Shown here in pieces: positions 1 to 10,400 of a stretch of DNA of 64,000 nt. A program made the translations under genes and the position numbers. Under the pieces are notes generated by a model, which saw only the letters and a program-made list of their open reading frames with translations, ran no database searches and was not told the DNA's origin. This DNA comes from Brachionus plicatilis (Eukaryota > Rotifera > Eurotatoria > Ploima > Brachionidae): positions 1,076,082 through 1,140,081 of the forward strand of contig QEOQ01000207.1 of the NCBI GenBank assembly GCA_010279815.1, read 5' to 3'. Each line of letters begins with the position of its first letter. The stretch's first letter is position 1.

Positions 1-2
1 TC

Positions 3-2010
3 TTAACTAATGATCCTAAACGTTGTTCATTTTATCAAAGCAATAGTGAAAATGTTAAAAGTAGATTCTATTGTAAAGTGCCAAAAAATTTTAAAAGCAT
101 AATACCAATAACAAAAATTGAATGTTTGGTAAGATTGTTTATAATTTTTGTTCAAAAGATAAATTTTTATAAAGAAAATTTTGGATGCACAATGGTCGGA
201 ATCATCAAGTCATAATGTTACAGATCCTGTTTGTCGGGAAACTCAGTTCACTAGAGACAACCATTTAGTATATAAAATTTTTGAATTCCATTTTTCAAAT
301 AAGTTTTTAAATTTAGGGAAATAGCTATGGTGGACAAACTCCTTTTTTCAACTGGAAACTGCCGTCAATAAACAGTGATAAGTGTGTTCTTAGAATCAGA
401 TATAACATATCGACAAATGACTATGATCCTTTTAAATCAAATCAAGAAAAAATAGAAAATTTTTCAAATAAGTAAATAATTTTTTTATTCAAATAATTTA
501 TTTTAAATATCCGTTTGTAGATACGGACTAAATGACCAAGAAGCTAATAAACGCGGATATGTATTCAAGTCTAATCCCAAAGTTAAAATTTTTCCAGGCC
601 TTGATTTTAGTTTAAATCTAGCTATAAATACAGCTCAATACGGGCGAGTATTTCAAGATAGGTATTTTTTTTAAATTTATTTTTAGAACTCAATATAAAT
701 TTTTTTTAAAGATCGCATATTTTCTCAATCAGATCTAGAGATCAAATTGATGCTGACAAAAAAATTCTAAATTTAAATGTAAGAGGTAAACGAGGAAACA
801 TAGTTCAAGTGTATCCAGCTGTTGAATATGATTTTGTGCCCAACAAACTTGAAATATCCAAAAATGATTATATTCATATTCAGTAAAGTTTTTAAAATTT
901 CAATTTTTAATTTTTCTAATTTTTTATTTTTTTAAATTTTTTTCAAGATGGACTGGGTCGAATAAAAATCCACTAAATAACGATGGACAGGGTCTACCCG
1001 GAACAGATCGTTCAAATATTGTCCTTCTAACAAATAAAGTATAAAAATAATTAAATTTTTTTTTCACTTTAGTTTGGAATAAATTTTTTAAAGTCTTTTG
1101 GAAGCAAAAATCCTTCATTTTATGCTCCTTTAACAATAGACGGTGATTATAGAGTTAATTACCCATTAAAACTGGACCAAAATGGTTTCATGAGAATTGA
1201 TGAACAGGATTTGATCAAACTTGCTTTTTTAAGAGACAGTAAATTTTAAATCTTGAAAATTCTTAATCTAGTCTTGTGATTTAAGATCAAATTGGAGGGA
1301 GTATGGATGAATTAGACGATGCGGGAACATATTTTGATTTTGGTACACGAAAAGTCACTAGTTCTGGTGTATTTCATTACATGTCAACCAGAAATAATAA
1401 TTTTTCCAATAGAGATCAAAAAGGTCTAGTAATTTCCTACGAGAACGAGTTTTTTGATGATTTTATCGGATGGAATGGGGGGGTTATTGACTTCCGGGTC
1501 GGAAGCATATCAGTACCCGAGGGAGCAGTTGATCAATTGGAGCATTTTAGAGTGGACATAAAAACTTTGGAAAGTGTAAATCAAACTGAATTACATTCTA
1601 AAGTGCTTAAACCGAACAATTTTGATCAAAGCAACATGGCTAGTGATTTGATTATGATCAAGAAAATTGAAAACAAATTTCAAAAACCACTGAAAGTTAA
1701 TTTAAAAATGAAACGAGCTTTGGATACAATGGAATCTCATGATTTATACAGAATTAATAATGAGCTTTTAACAAAGGTAGAGTCTAAAATTAAAGATGAT
1801 AATTTAGAATTTGAGACTAATGAAAGTGGAATTTATGTTGTTAAATATGATAGAAGTTATGGAGTTTTAATAGGGGTGCTAGTCGGTGTGGCTGCTTTTA
1901 TAATCATTATTCTAGCTTTATCTTTATTGTTGTACAAAAATCCAAATTTTATCAAAAGCATTAGATACAGAGCCAATAATTTAAAACGTTCTATGAATAA
2001 TCAATTATAA
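3..2010 (+). CDS. DD3-3-like protein, 3' part (5' end outside window)
   Basis: Eight exons can be joined in phase: 3-128, 175-267, 317-471, 521-661, 712-882, 948-1038, 1073-1238, 1286-2010, giving 556 codons including the stop. The peptide has the motif [15 protein letters not shown] followed by GTDRSNIV and an upstream RDNH / [10 protein letters not shown] stretch, which I recognise from the Dictyostelium DD3-3 family and its invertebrate relatives. Function is not established for the family. Near the C-terminus a single hydrophobic helix ([17 protein letters not shown]) is followed by a short basic tail, so the protein is probably a type I membrane protein. The N-terminus and any signal peptide lie left of the window. 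An AATAAA-like polyadenylation signal follows at about 2030. Family assignment comes from memory of motifs. Confidence 0.8.
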
Positions 2011-5000
2011 TCATTTTGTCATTTTTAATAAATTATTTCTTTTATTTTTTTTCAATGTTTTATTAAATCATTTCTTCTAATAATTTTACTCTAAAACCTT
2101 AGCTTCCTGAACTCAAAAAAATATAAAGAATATAAAAATCAATTTTATGCTATTTCTAATTATGATTTTTTTTTTTAAAGTTTTAAAATTTAAAAAAATA
2201 TTAAGTAAGTTCAAATTTAATCGTTTTTTTTGTTTAAATAGCTTAAAATATCTTGTGGTCTTTTAGAGAAACTTTTTGTAAATAATCTGATCCCGTTTTT
2301 AAGAAAAAAAAAAAAGATTTTCTTAACATGATCTAACTTTTTATTAAAAATTAGTTTTAAATGATGTAAAATTATTAGAAATTAAAGAATTTCGAATTCA
2401 GTATCATATTTTTTTAAAAAAAATTTATTAGGTTTATTTCAATAAAAACATTTCAATATAATCTTTCAAATATATTTTTAGAATATAATTATCTTGATTT
2501 AGTTAATTCTAAAATCTAAGTCTAAAATGAATTATTTAGTATGCTTTAACTACAAATAGAAGATGGGTTTTAATTTTCTTTATAAAAAATTACGAAATTT
2601 TCGGAATTTAAAAGATCCAAAAATACACTCTTTGATCTTTAAATAAAAATACATTTACATTTAAAAATTAAAGAATAAAAAATTAAATGAATCATTTTTA
2701 AAACTAATTAGATCTTTTTTATGCAGATTCCATTCATTTTTGATTCAATTCCGATCTAGACTCGCATACATCAATATTTTTCCTTTTGGAGCCACTCTTT
2801 GGACTCATCTGTTTTGATGCCATGACACATTGCCTTAATGTGAGAGACAATGTAGTTGTTAGTAATTTTTTGACCAGATCGTTATTGAAAATTTACATAA
2901 TGAATTAAATTATTTATATTTGGTGTATTTTTAGTATCTGAAAATTTGCCCAAAATGTACCGACAAATTCAGCTTATTTTTTATTTCGCAGATTTTCTTT
3001 TCTTGATGGAGAAAAACACCTTTGACTCTGACTTTTTTAACGGTGTTTAGGGGTCTAAATAAACACAGGTCTCAATAACAATTTAATTTCTTTAATATTT
3101 TTTAAACAAATGTTAATTAAATACAATAGGGAATTATGCCGGTCACTAAATTAAATAAAAGGAAGATTTTGTTTTCAATCAAAATGAGAAATGAATGAAT
3201 TCTAATTTTAATTTAGGTTTTTTAACAAACTTAATTTAGCTAAAAAAAAATATCAGTTCAATCAAACTTTATTACAAAGACAGATTAGAAAAAATTGAAA
3301 AGTTTGCTTGAAAAATATATTAAAAAGAAAAATTGAAAAAATTTTTAACTTGAAAATTTAAATAAAGATTATATTGGGATTATGCTGATCAAAAGAAGAA
3401 AAACAAATAATAGAAGAATTTCAAGATTTAGGCTTAAATTCAGAGCTTTAACTTTGATAAGCTTTTAGTAGAGGAATTCAAAATTCAATTTGAATTAAGA
3501 AAAAGGTGCTTTTTCTAAATTTAAATCTAAATAATGCATTAACCCGAAATTGATTAATGACGTCATTAATTTGCTTAATTATCGATTTAAAAAAATGACA
3601 TAGCTTAAAAAGTAAAAAAAGTAAAAAAAAGTAAAAAAAAATAGAGTTAATTTAGAAAATATTTTTCTGATAATTTACCTAGATAAAGCTAATCTTAAAA
3701 ACCATATCTACTTTTTTTTTTAATTCTATCTGCTTTACGTATTAATTGATAATTAATTTTGAGCACATTTGCTTTTTTTGTACATGCTCTCAGCATATAT
3801 TCGATTTCATCAATTGCCTTGGCGAAAAAGCCTTTATTACCTAAAGCATTATTAACCAACCTAAAAAGAAGAAATATATTTTAGTTTAAATACTTTTTCC
3901 ATTTAATTAAATTCTTCGCTAAATAAATATTATCATTTAATGGATTTATATATTTTTGCCTATTTGATTACATTTATTGATTACAGCAGTTCTAAATATA
4001 ATTTGTAAACACTTTCTCAGCAATGAAAATATATGTATTCATGATATACAATTGCTCTATTTAAAAAATCAGCGCCCTATGTCGAAAGATACAAAGATCT
4101 TAGCTTAATCTAGTTCTAAAATTAATCTGCTAAAGTTAAATTAAGATTTTGAGCATCGATTAGAAGAAAAAATTTTCTAGTCCGGCTTAAAAATGCCATC
4201 GGTTCAATTATTGAAGTCTTTATCAAACTAGCTGATCAGAAGTCTAATTAAAAAGAAAATAAATAATCTATCAAATTTTGCGGAAGGCAAGATTTTTGTG
4301 ATTTTAGATTTTTCAAATTTATTTATAGACCAAATAGAATAAAATTGGATTAAAAAATTTCATTCTTTTTAATTTAATTTTTAAAAAAGCCATAAATTTG
4401 TCAATTTTTTCTTATTTATTTTTTTTTCTTGAATAAATTTTTGCCCATCCATCACTCTTGACTAGCTTTTTTGTCCAAAATCGGACAAACAACTGAATCT
4501 TTTCATTTTCTTTTTCAATATTCTCCTAAAAGCTTGAATTAATTATTTTCGTAAATAATGCTTTACATTGAACTGGATTTCGATCTTAGCTATTTAATTT
4601 TAAATTAATTGTTTAAAAGTTTATCCTGGATTTGTAACTGCAAATAACTCATTTGTTCTTTTTCACCAAAATTATCACGATCTTCTTAACTATTGACAAC
4701 TACAAAAAAAAGTTTGTGTAACATTTTCCATTTCAGATACATTGGAAAGAAAAGTTTGAGATTTCATTCAAGATTAATAATGCAGTATTGCCTTGTAAAT
4801 TTATTAAGTAGAAAATAATTGTTATTTTAAATTTTAATCCTCTGATCAAAAAAAACTTTGTTAACCCACAAAGTGTTATTAATTAGAATAAAAAAAATTA
4901 CCAAGTTGCTGATTGTTAAATGTTCGTATCCAATAATTAAAAAAGATAAAGTTTTAAAATATCAAACAAACAAGAAAAATTGTGTTCCAATGCCACCTGA

Positions 5001-5779
5001 TGGAATTCACTTTCAAGTCATTCATTATTTTTAATCCATTAAATGCACGTATTTATTTTTCTCATTAAAATAATTCTCTACTAATACTTCTAGATTGCAT
5101 TGAGCTGTCTAAAATGGCAACAATAGGCAAGAACATTAAAAAAAATTTCATTTTTTATTTGAAAATTAATTTTTATCTTATTCCAATCTTTAGTCTGAAG
5201 TTTTAGCTTGGTCTAGTTATACGATGAGTCATCGTTGTAGAAGAAAAATTAGCTGAATATTTAAACAAAAAATTTTCGAAATTGTTTACAATATTCAATC
5301 AATGATTAATTTCATCTTTTCATTACAACAACAAAAAAATCAGAATAAGCACCTTATTCATAAAAAAAAAATAAAATAAAATATGTCAATATTTGAATTA
5401 TTATTTTACAAAATTTATTTGTAATAACTTGATTTCATTATGTAATCCCAAGCGAACAACTAAAATAAATATTAATTATACGAAAAACTAGAAGAGAAGC
5501 AGTTGTAATCTTCTAAATATCTTCTTTTTTTTTTTTTTATTTTTTTTTTTTAATTTCAGCAAAAAAATTATTCACAGATATGAAGCAAGAAAAAAGAGTC
5601 AAATTTGGCCCGAGTTTTTATCAGCTCGGAGTCTAAATTGCATAATAGGAAATTTAGCGTAAAAAATATGCCTTTTATTACTTTACACCTAATTAAAAAA
5701 ACTAAGGTTTCTGATTAAAAAATTTAGAAATTTCATTTTCAAAATGAAAAACATTCATTTTACTTAAACTTAACTTGAC
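2011..5779. other. Gene-free AT-rich interval
   Basis: About 3.8 kb with no open frame I can connect to a protein. It holds homopolymer A/T tracts, a short AAAAAGT-type run near 3610-3645, and an AATAAA signal just after the DD3-3-like stop. On the minus strand at 2730-2900 there is a somewhat less AT-rich patch with short open stretches (for example a 29-codon frame from a Met); this may be decayed transposon or exon debris but matches nothing I recognise. The promoter and any 5' UTR exon of the gene at 5780 must lie in the right part. Confidence 0.5.
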
Positions 5780-7399
5780 ATGGACCATAGCTTCGACAAA
5801 TTGAAAAACTCATTTGACAACATTCTCAAGGAACTGGACGACATTTGCCAGAGTATCGACAACCTGAACGACTTTGACCAAGTGGCCAGCAAGCCCCCCA
5901 TATTGGACAAGTGCCGGACTGGTGAAAAATATCCTAAGACAAACAGCAGACCAAAAAATACAGAGCCAAATCAAAATGTGTTTAGAAAGAGCCGACTTCC
6001 AGGTGACAAAAACACGACACCTCTGCTCAGCAACACAATCGGCTCTGCACAAGAATGCACAGCAAAATTGTTTATGAATGAGAAAAATTTGTTACCAATG
6101 GCAACCAAAGCTTCAACAAGCCAAGACCAAGATTTTTGTCACACCGAGTCTGATTGCAAAAAAATTGAAGATGTTGACTTTTTGGAGGAAAGCGAGCGAC
6201 TCAAAATCGCCTCGTTCTACAGCAGCATGAATTGTTTGGTCCATGTGAGTCGGTGCACTGCCGAGTTGTACGAGCTGAAGCGCCAGGACGAGCTTGACTC
6301 GCTCGACACTGATCCCGTAAAAGACTATTACCTTTTTTTAAAAAATAGACAAAAACTTGGCAACCACCACACTGACGACGAGTCAAAGTCCATTGTAAAT
6401 TTTATGTACATAAATTCGGGCGTACCTGTTCTAATATTTAACTGGGGCCTGCCCAACTACAGGCTCCGCAAAAAGGACTTGCGGGTCGTGCTCGCCGAAC
6501 GATCCACCGCATTCTGTATGTACGAATTCAAATTCAATTGTTTGACCGAATTTGAGAACAGTGATTTTACCAGTGTTTTTCGACTGAGCCAAGTGGAGCC
6601 AATGCTTGCCAAGGGTCCCGCGACGCCAATCAACCTAAATTATCAGAATGAATTTTTTGAGAAATTTTTCAGCGTAAAAATAAAGCCGATGTTCAAAGAG
6701 CACTTTTTAAAATTTTCCATTCGCGACCACCTGGACGAGTTCTATGCAAAGATAAAAAATATTTTACTTGACAAAAATAATCCATCTTACCGCTACACCA
6801 ATCTGGGCTCCAAATCCAAAGTCAACTCGTCCACTCAACTGGACGAAATTGGCCAAAAGCCTAGGCAAAGTCACTACAAGAGCAACCATTCTTTAAATTC
6901 GGTCACCAGTGTCATAGACACGTACCAGACTGTTTTTGCCAAACAAATAGCCTCGATCGAATCGCCATCGCTGGTCATGTGTCATTTTAGTGTCGAGGCT
7001 TCGGTCGAGACCAAGGCCAAATCTGGATGTCTGAGGACAAACAGTTCGTTTGCGTCACTGGATGCCGAAAAGCTGAATCGGAGTCCCAGACTGGAGAAAC
7101 AGTGCTCTTTGTCGTCGAATGATGTCACACCGTTTAAATTTGACCGGAGTAAATACACGCTTAGGCGCCAAAATACCAATGCCACTTGCTCAGCTCAGAC
7201 TAAGCCAACTTTGTCCAAGTCTGTTTTTAATCTAGACGATGTCAAATTTTTGGACAATGGAAAAAATTTGTTTCGCAGTCTTTTGGTCAAGAATAGAAAG
7301 CTTAAAAAATCAGATATTTCCGAGCCGGTTAACTTTAGTCACGTGTCTCATTTGGACAAGCCTGTTGCCATTGGCAAACGATATAAAGTTGATTATTAA
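5780..7399 (+). CDS. Uncharacterised 539-aa intronless protein
   Basis: Single uninterrupted frame of 539 codons plus stop, much richer in G+C than its surroundings and using more C/G-ending codons than neighbouring genes, so it is clearly coding. The N-terminus (residues 1-30) is amphipathic and likely helical (MDHSFDKLKNSFDNILKELD). Residues about 130-320 are the most ordered part, with a segment reading SGVPVLIFNWG then KDLRVVLAERSTAF, alternating hydrophobic strands as in a beta-sandwich or PH/EVH1-like fold. The C-terminal 200 residues are Ser/Lys-rich and probably disordered. No signal peptide or membrane helix is visible. I do not recognise the family; the PH/EVH1 idea is a weak impression only. 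The start is the first ATG of the frame, 13 nt after a stop-rich leader. Confidence 0.85.
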   Translation: MDHSFDKLKNSFDNILKELDDICQSIDNLNDFDQVASKPPILDKCRTGEKYPKTNSRPKNTEPNQNVFRKSRLPGDKNTTPLLSNTIGSAQECTAKLFMNEKNLLPMATKASTSQDQDFCHTESDCKKIEDVDFLEESERLKIASFYSSMNCLVHVSRCTAELYELKRQDELDSLDTDPVKDYYLFLKNRQKLGNHHTDDESKSIVNFMYINSGVPVLIFNWGLPNYRLRKKDLRVVLAERSTAFCMYEFKFNCLTEFENSDFTSVFRLSQVEPMLAKGPATPINLNYQNEFFEKFFSVKIKPMFKEHFLKFSIRDHLDEFYAKIKNILLDKNNPSYRYTNLGSKSKVNSSTQLDEIGQKPRQSHYKSNHSLNSVTSVIDTYQTVFAKQIASIESPSLVMCHFSVEASVETKAKSGCLRTNSSFASLDAEKLNRSPRLEKQCSLSSNDVTPFKFDRSKYTLRRQNTNATCSAQTKPTLSKSVFNLDDVKFLDNGKNLFRSLLVKNRKLKKSDISEPVNFSHVSHLDKPVAIGKRYKVDY

Positions 7400-7613
7400 T
7401 TTTTGTTAATAAAAAAATTTGAATTTTACTTTTTAATTTAATTTAATATAAATTACGGAATTAAATCCGCGGATAATTTTTGACTTAGAAATAATTCAGC
7501 ACTAGTCGCTTTTGTGACCCACAGTTCATACCTCACTTGTTTTTGAAGGTAAATTTTATCCTAAATATCTAGTCTAAATTTTACTGATAGATTTTTTGGT
7601 ATTGTTTTTTTTT

Positions 7614-8213
7614 TTAAAACCAGAAGCACCAAACGGGGTCAAATGACTCTTTTTAAAATTAAAGATGTTTTAAGGCTTTTTTATTCGAAAAAAAATATAT
7701 TAAATTAATCATATATCAATTTTAAATTATGTAATAAAAAAAAAGATTCCTATAAAAATTATTTCTCACATTTTTTACAAATAATCACACGTTTCGTTGT
7801 ACATTCTCCGCATACTGATTTATCACAGTTTGAACAGATTAAGGGTCTAGTAGAAAATGTGAACAATTGTTCACAAAAAAATGTGACCATGAGTATCAGG
7901 TCCAAAATGTGAACATTTTGTTCACATAATCTCTGGTCAAAACTTTGGGCTCTTTTACGTACACTTTTAGGTGTTTGGGGTGCAGAATGGGTAGAATGGG
8001 AGTCATTTGACCCTTTTTTGTGCTTCTAGTAGTATAAAGTCAATTTAAAAAAATGAAGCATCATGTGAATATGTTAATATAAATTTTTTAAAATTTAACT
8101 TTATTTAATGTTAACTTAACAATTTCAAGTTTTAATCTTTTCAGACTATTGAATTATAACTTAGTAAAAAATCAAAAAGAGTCATTTTGACACCTTGGTG
8201 CTTCTAGTGTTAA
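7614..8213. mobile_element. piggyBac-type non-autonomous element with TTAA ends
   Basis: The interval begins and ends with TTAA (7614-7617 and 8210-8213). Next to each TTAA are inverted ends sharing AGAAGCACCAA and then a GTCAAAATGACTC-like block (left 7622-7650, right in reverse complement about 8179-8206). A further inverted copy of the same motif lies at 8003-8034, as the subterminal repeats of piggyBac elements do. On the minus strand 7759-7853 encodes a terminal cysteine cluster with spacing C-x2-C-x4-C-x2-C-x7-C-x2-C and a stop, matching the cysteine-rich C-terminus of piggyBac transposases. So this is a 600-bp deletion derivative keeping only the last ~30 codons of the transposase. Confidence 0.8.
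7759..7853 (-). pseudogene. piggyBac transposase C-terminal cysteine-rich relic
   Basis: About 30 codons on the minus strand ending in a TAA at 7759-7761. Six cysteines in C-x2-C-x4-C-x2-C-x7-C-x2-C arrangement fit the RING/PHD-like zinc-binding tail of piggyBac transposases. The catalytic DDD domain is absent, so the relic cannot be active. It sits inside the TTAA-bounded element at 7614-8213, which independently supports the call. Confidence 0.7.
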
Positions 8214-9005
8214 CAGGAATAATGCCCTTATTAAATTTTACCATTTCTTTTAAGATTCATGGCAAGATTTTTCAAAATTTGAGTGAAAATTAAAAATTAG
8301 CTAAATCTTACATTAGAAATGATAAAAATAAAAATTAATTAATTTAAAAAAAAGATTTTAAAATCTTTAAAAAAATTTAAACTTGGTCAAAAACTGATTT
8401 GTGACTAATTTATTATTAAAGCTAAATTTCTTTTTTTGTTCATTTAATTAGCCAGTAATTTTATTAAGATAAAAAATGTGATCAATTGGTCACAAAATTG
8501 ATCATCGTTGAATAGTTTATTTTTATGAAGGATTTTTGAAATAAAGATTTAGGGATTATTCAAAAAATTTATTCATAAAAAAAGTCATCCTAATTAATAA
8601 TAGTTTAATGTATTTTTACAGAACTGTTTAGTATTACATTAAAAAATTCATCAAAAAATACATTAAAATGAAATATTTATATTTTCTTATTCAAAGACTA
8701 TGAAATACTTCATAGCCCTACTTCTTTAAACAATTTTATCGGTTTATTAATTTCTTTAAGATTCATTTTTTAAATAATCTTATAAACCTTAATTAATTTT
8801 TTAATCTCCACTCTATCATTTCATATCAAAATATCCAAATTTGCATTATCTCAACTCCATATGGAATCATGCAATTTTTAACTTATTTCCCTTTTACTGA
8901 TTGATATTTTTTGATTCTAAAATTAAAAAAAAAAAAAAACAAAAGCTTTAAAAAATTTTTTATTTAAAAATCTAATCTAAATCTAACTTCATGAAAATTT
9001 TTTAG
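8214..9005. other. Gene-free interval before the centrin-like gene
   Basis: AT-rich, no coding signal seen. A short palindromic GTGATCAATTGGTCAC-like motif at about 8478-8493 resembles GTGAACAATTGTTCAC at 7859-7874 inside the neighbouring piggyBac relic. The last bases (TTTTTTTAG at 8997-9005) form a 3' splice acceptor directly before the ATG of the next gene. Confidence 0.5.
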
Positions 9006-9944
9006 ATGCCCAAATCACCTAAACCGGCTAAGAAGAAATTTTCGATTGCGTCAACAGCGATGATTTCGTCCGCAGCAGCTTCGTCTGTTTACTTCAAAGA
9101 AGTCGCTCAGCCGACTTGGCTTCCGCCCCCAGAAGCTCTTGGCGAAAAAGTAAACTATTCTTATTCTAGTTTATTTAAGATTAATGTCGTTTAGCTTTTA
9201 AATGCAGTGGAGTACAAACCACTCGAGGAAAAAGATTTATTTGGCTTGAAGATTTCCAAACGTGCCATTAAAAATTTAAGTCCAGCTGAAATTAGGGATC
9301 TAGTTGAGGTGTTTCAGACATTTGACCGCGAATCAAAAGGGTAACATTTTTTAAAATATATTTTCTGATTTTAAATTAAAAACAAAAAGGCACTTGAATT
9401 CCCAAGAACTTTTTCTTTCCCTAAAAGTCTTGGGCTTCAGCATTTCCGAGCCCATTTGTGAAGAATACATTCAGTCCGAAACTGAAGGATCATCAATTAA
9501 GTTAATAAATATTAATTAAACCATCAAATAACTTTTATTTTATATTTTTTTTTTATTTCAAAGGGGTCTCAATGTAAATCAATTTCTTGACTTGATAATA
9601 GACAAACAGGGTTCATCGAAAGACAATTATGATGAAATCATAAACGGCTTTAGATTGTTCGATTATGGTGAGTGGTCATTTTTTACGGAATTCTAACTAA
9701 TTTTTTTCAAACAAAATTTTAGATAATTCGGGGTATATAACTCTTGAAAATTTGCGAAGAGCATGTGCTGATGCTGATTGTAATTTAACAGAGACTGAGC
9801 TAAGAGAAATGATTCAAGAAGTAGAAGAATTTTTTTTCTAAAATTTATTCTTATATAAATTTAAAGGCTGATCAAAATGGGGACGGTTTAATTGATCAAA
9901 GTGAATTTATGTCGATTATTTTAAAAACCAATTTGTATAACTAA
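9006..9944 (+). CDS. Centrin-like EF-hand protein
   Basis: Six exons join in phase: 9006-9149, 9195-9340, 9390-9500, 9564-9667, 9723-9820, 9867-9944, giving 226 aa. The C-terminal half follows centrin closely: EF-hand loop 3 is DYDNSGYITLEN, loop 4 is DQNGDGLIDQSE (canonical), and the tail ends LKTNLYN like the KKTSLY of centrins. EF-hand 1 (DRESKGHLNSQE) is recognisable; EF-hand 2 (around ETEGSSIKGLNV) has lost key acidic residues. The ~90-residue Lys/Ser/Pro-rich N-terminal part is longer than in typical 170-aa centrins. Role expected from the family: calcium-binding at centrioles or basal bodies. The ATG directly follows a TTTTTTTAG acceptor, so a 5' UTR intron or trans-splice site abuts the start. 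It could be a divergent centrin paralogue rather than centrin itself. Confidence 0.85.
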
Positions 9945-10400
9945 AATGCCAGGTTCATTCCGTTTTTGATATTTTACAGAAAAAAAATTATATTTTTTTA
10001 ATTTAAATAAAATTTTTAAATAAACATTTGAAAAATTATTTATTAAATAAAGTAGAAAAAAACAAATTATTATAATAGCCAAAATATATCTTACTTTTTT
10101 TGAAAAATTTTTAAACTCTTCTGGGGGTTTTAATTTATGGGCAATTAAGAAAAATGCTATCGCTCAAATAGATTAATAAATTTTGAATAGTAATTCTTAA
10201 CTAATTGCAAATTAACTTTTAGCATAATTTTTAGTTATACTAAAAAACCTTTCAAAAAATCATAAGAATCATAAAGAATAAAAAACTCATCTATGAAAAC
10301 AATCTTTTGTATTCTTCATTTTTTAAACATTAAACAATAGATAATTCATTTTATTCATTTTTGTAAAACAATTGTGAAAAAATATTTGAAATAAAAAACA
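9945..10400. other. Convergent 3' intergenic spacer
   Basis: 456 bp between the stops of the centrin-like gene (+) and GK5 (-). It should hold both 3' UTRs and polyadenylation signals (AATAAA-like strings at about 10005-10022 and 10390). No other feature seen. Confidence 0.6.

Noticed and set aside
2730..2900. Minus-strand patch with short open pieces (29 codons from a Met)
   Set aside because: Too short and interrupted; resembles decayed sequence but no family can be named.
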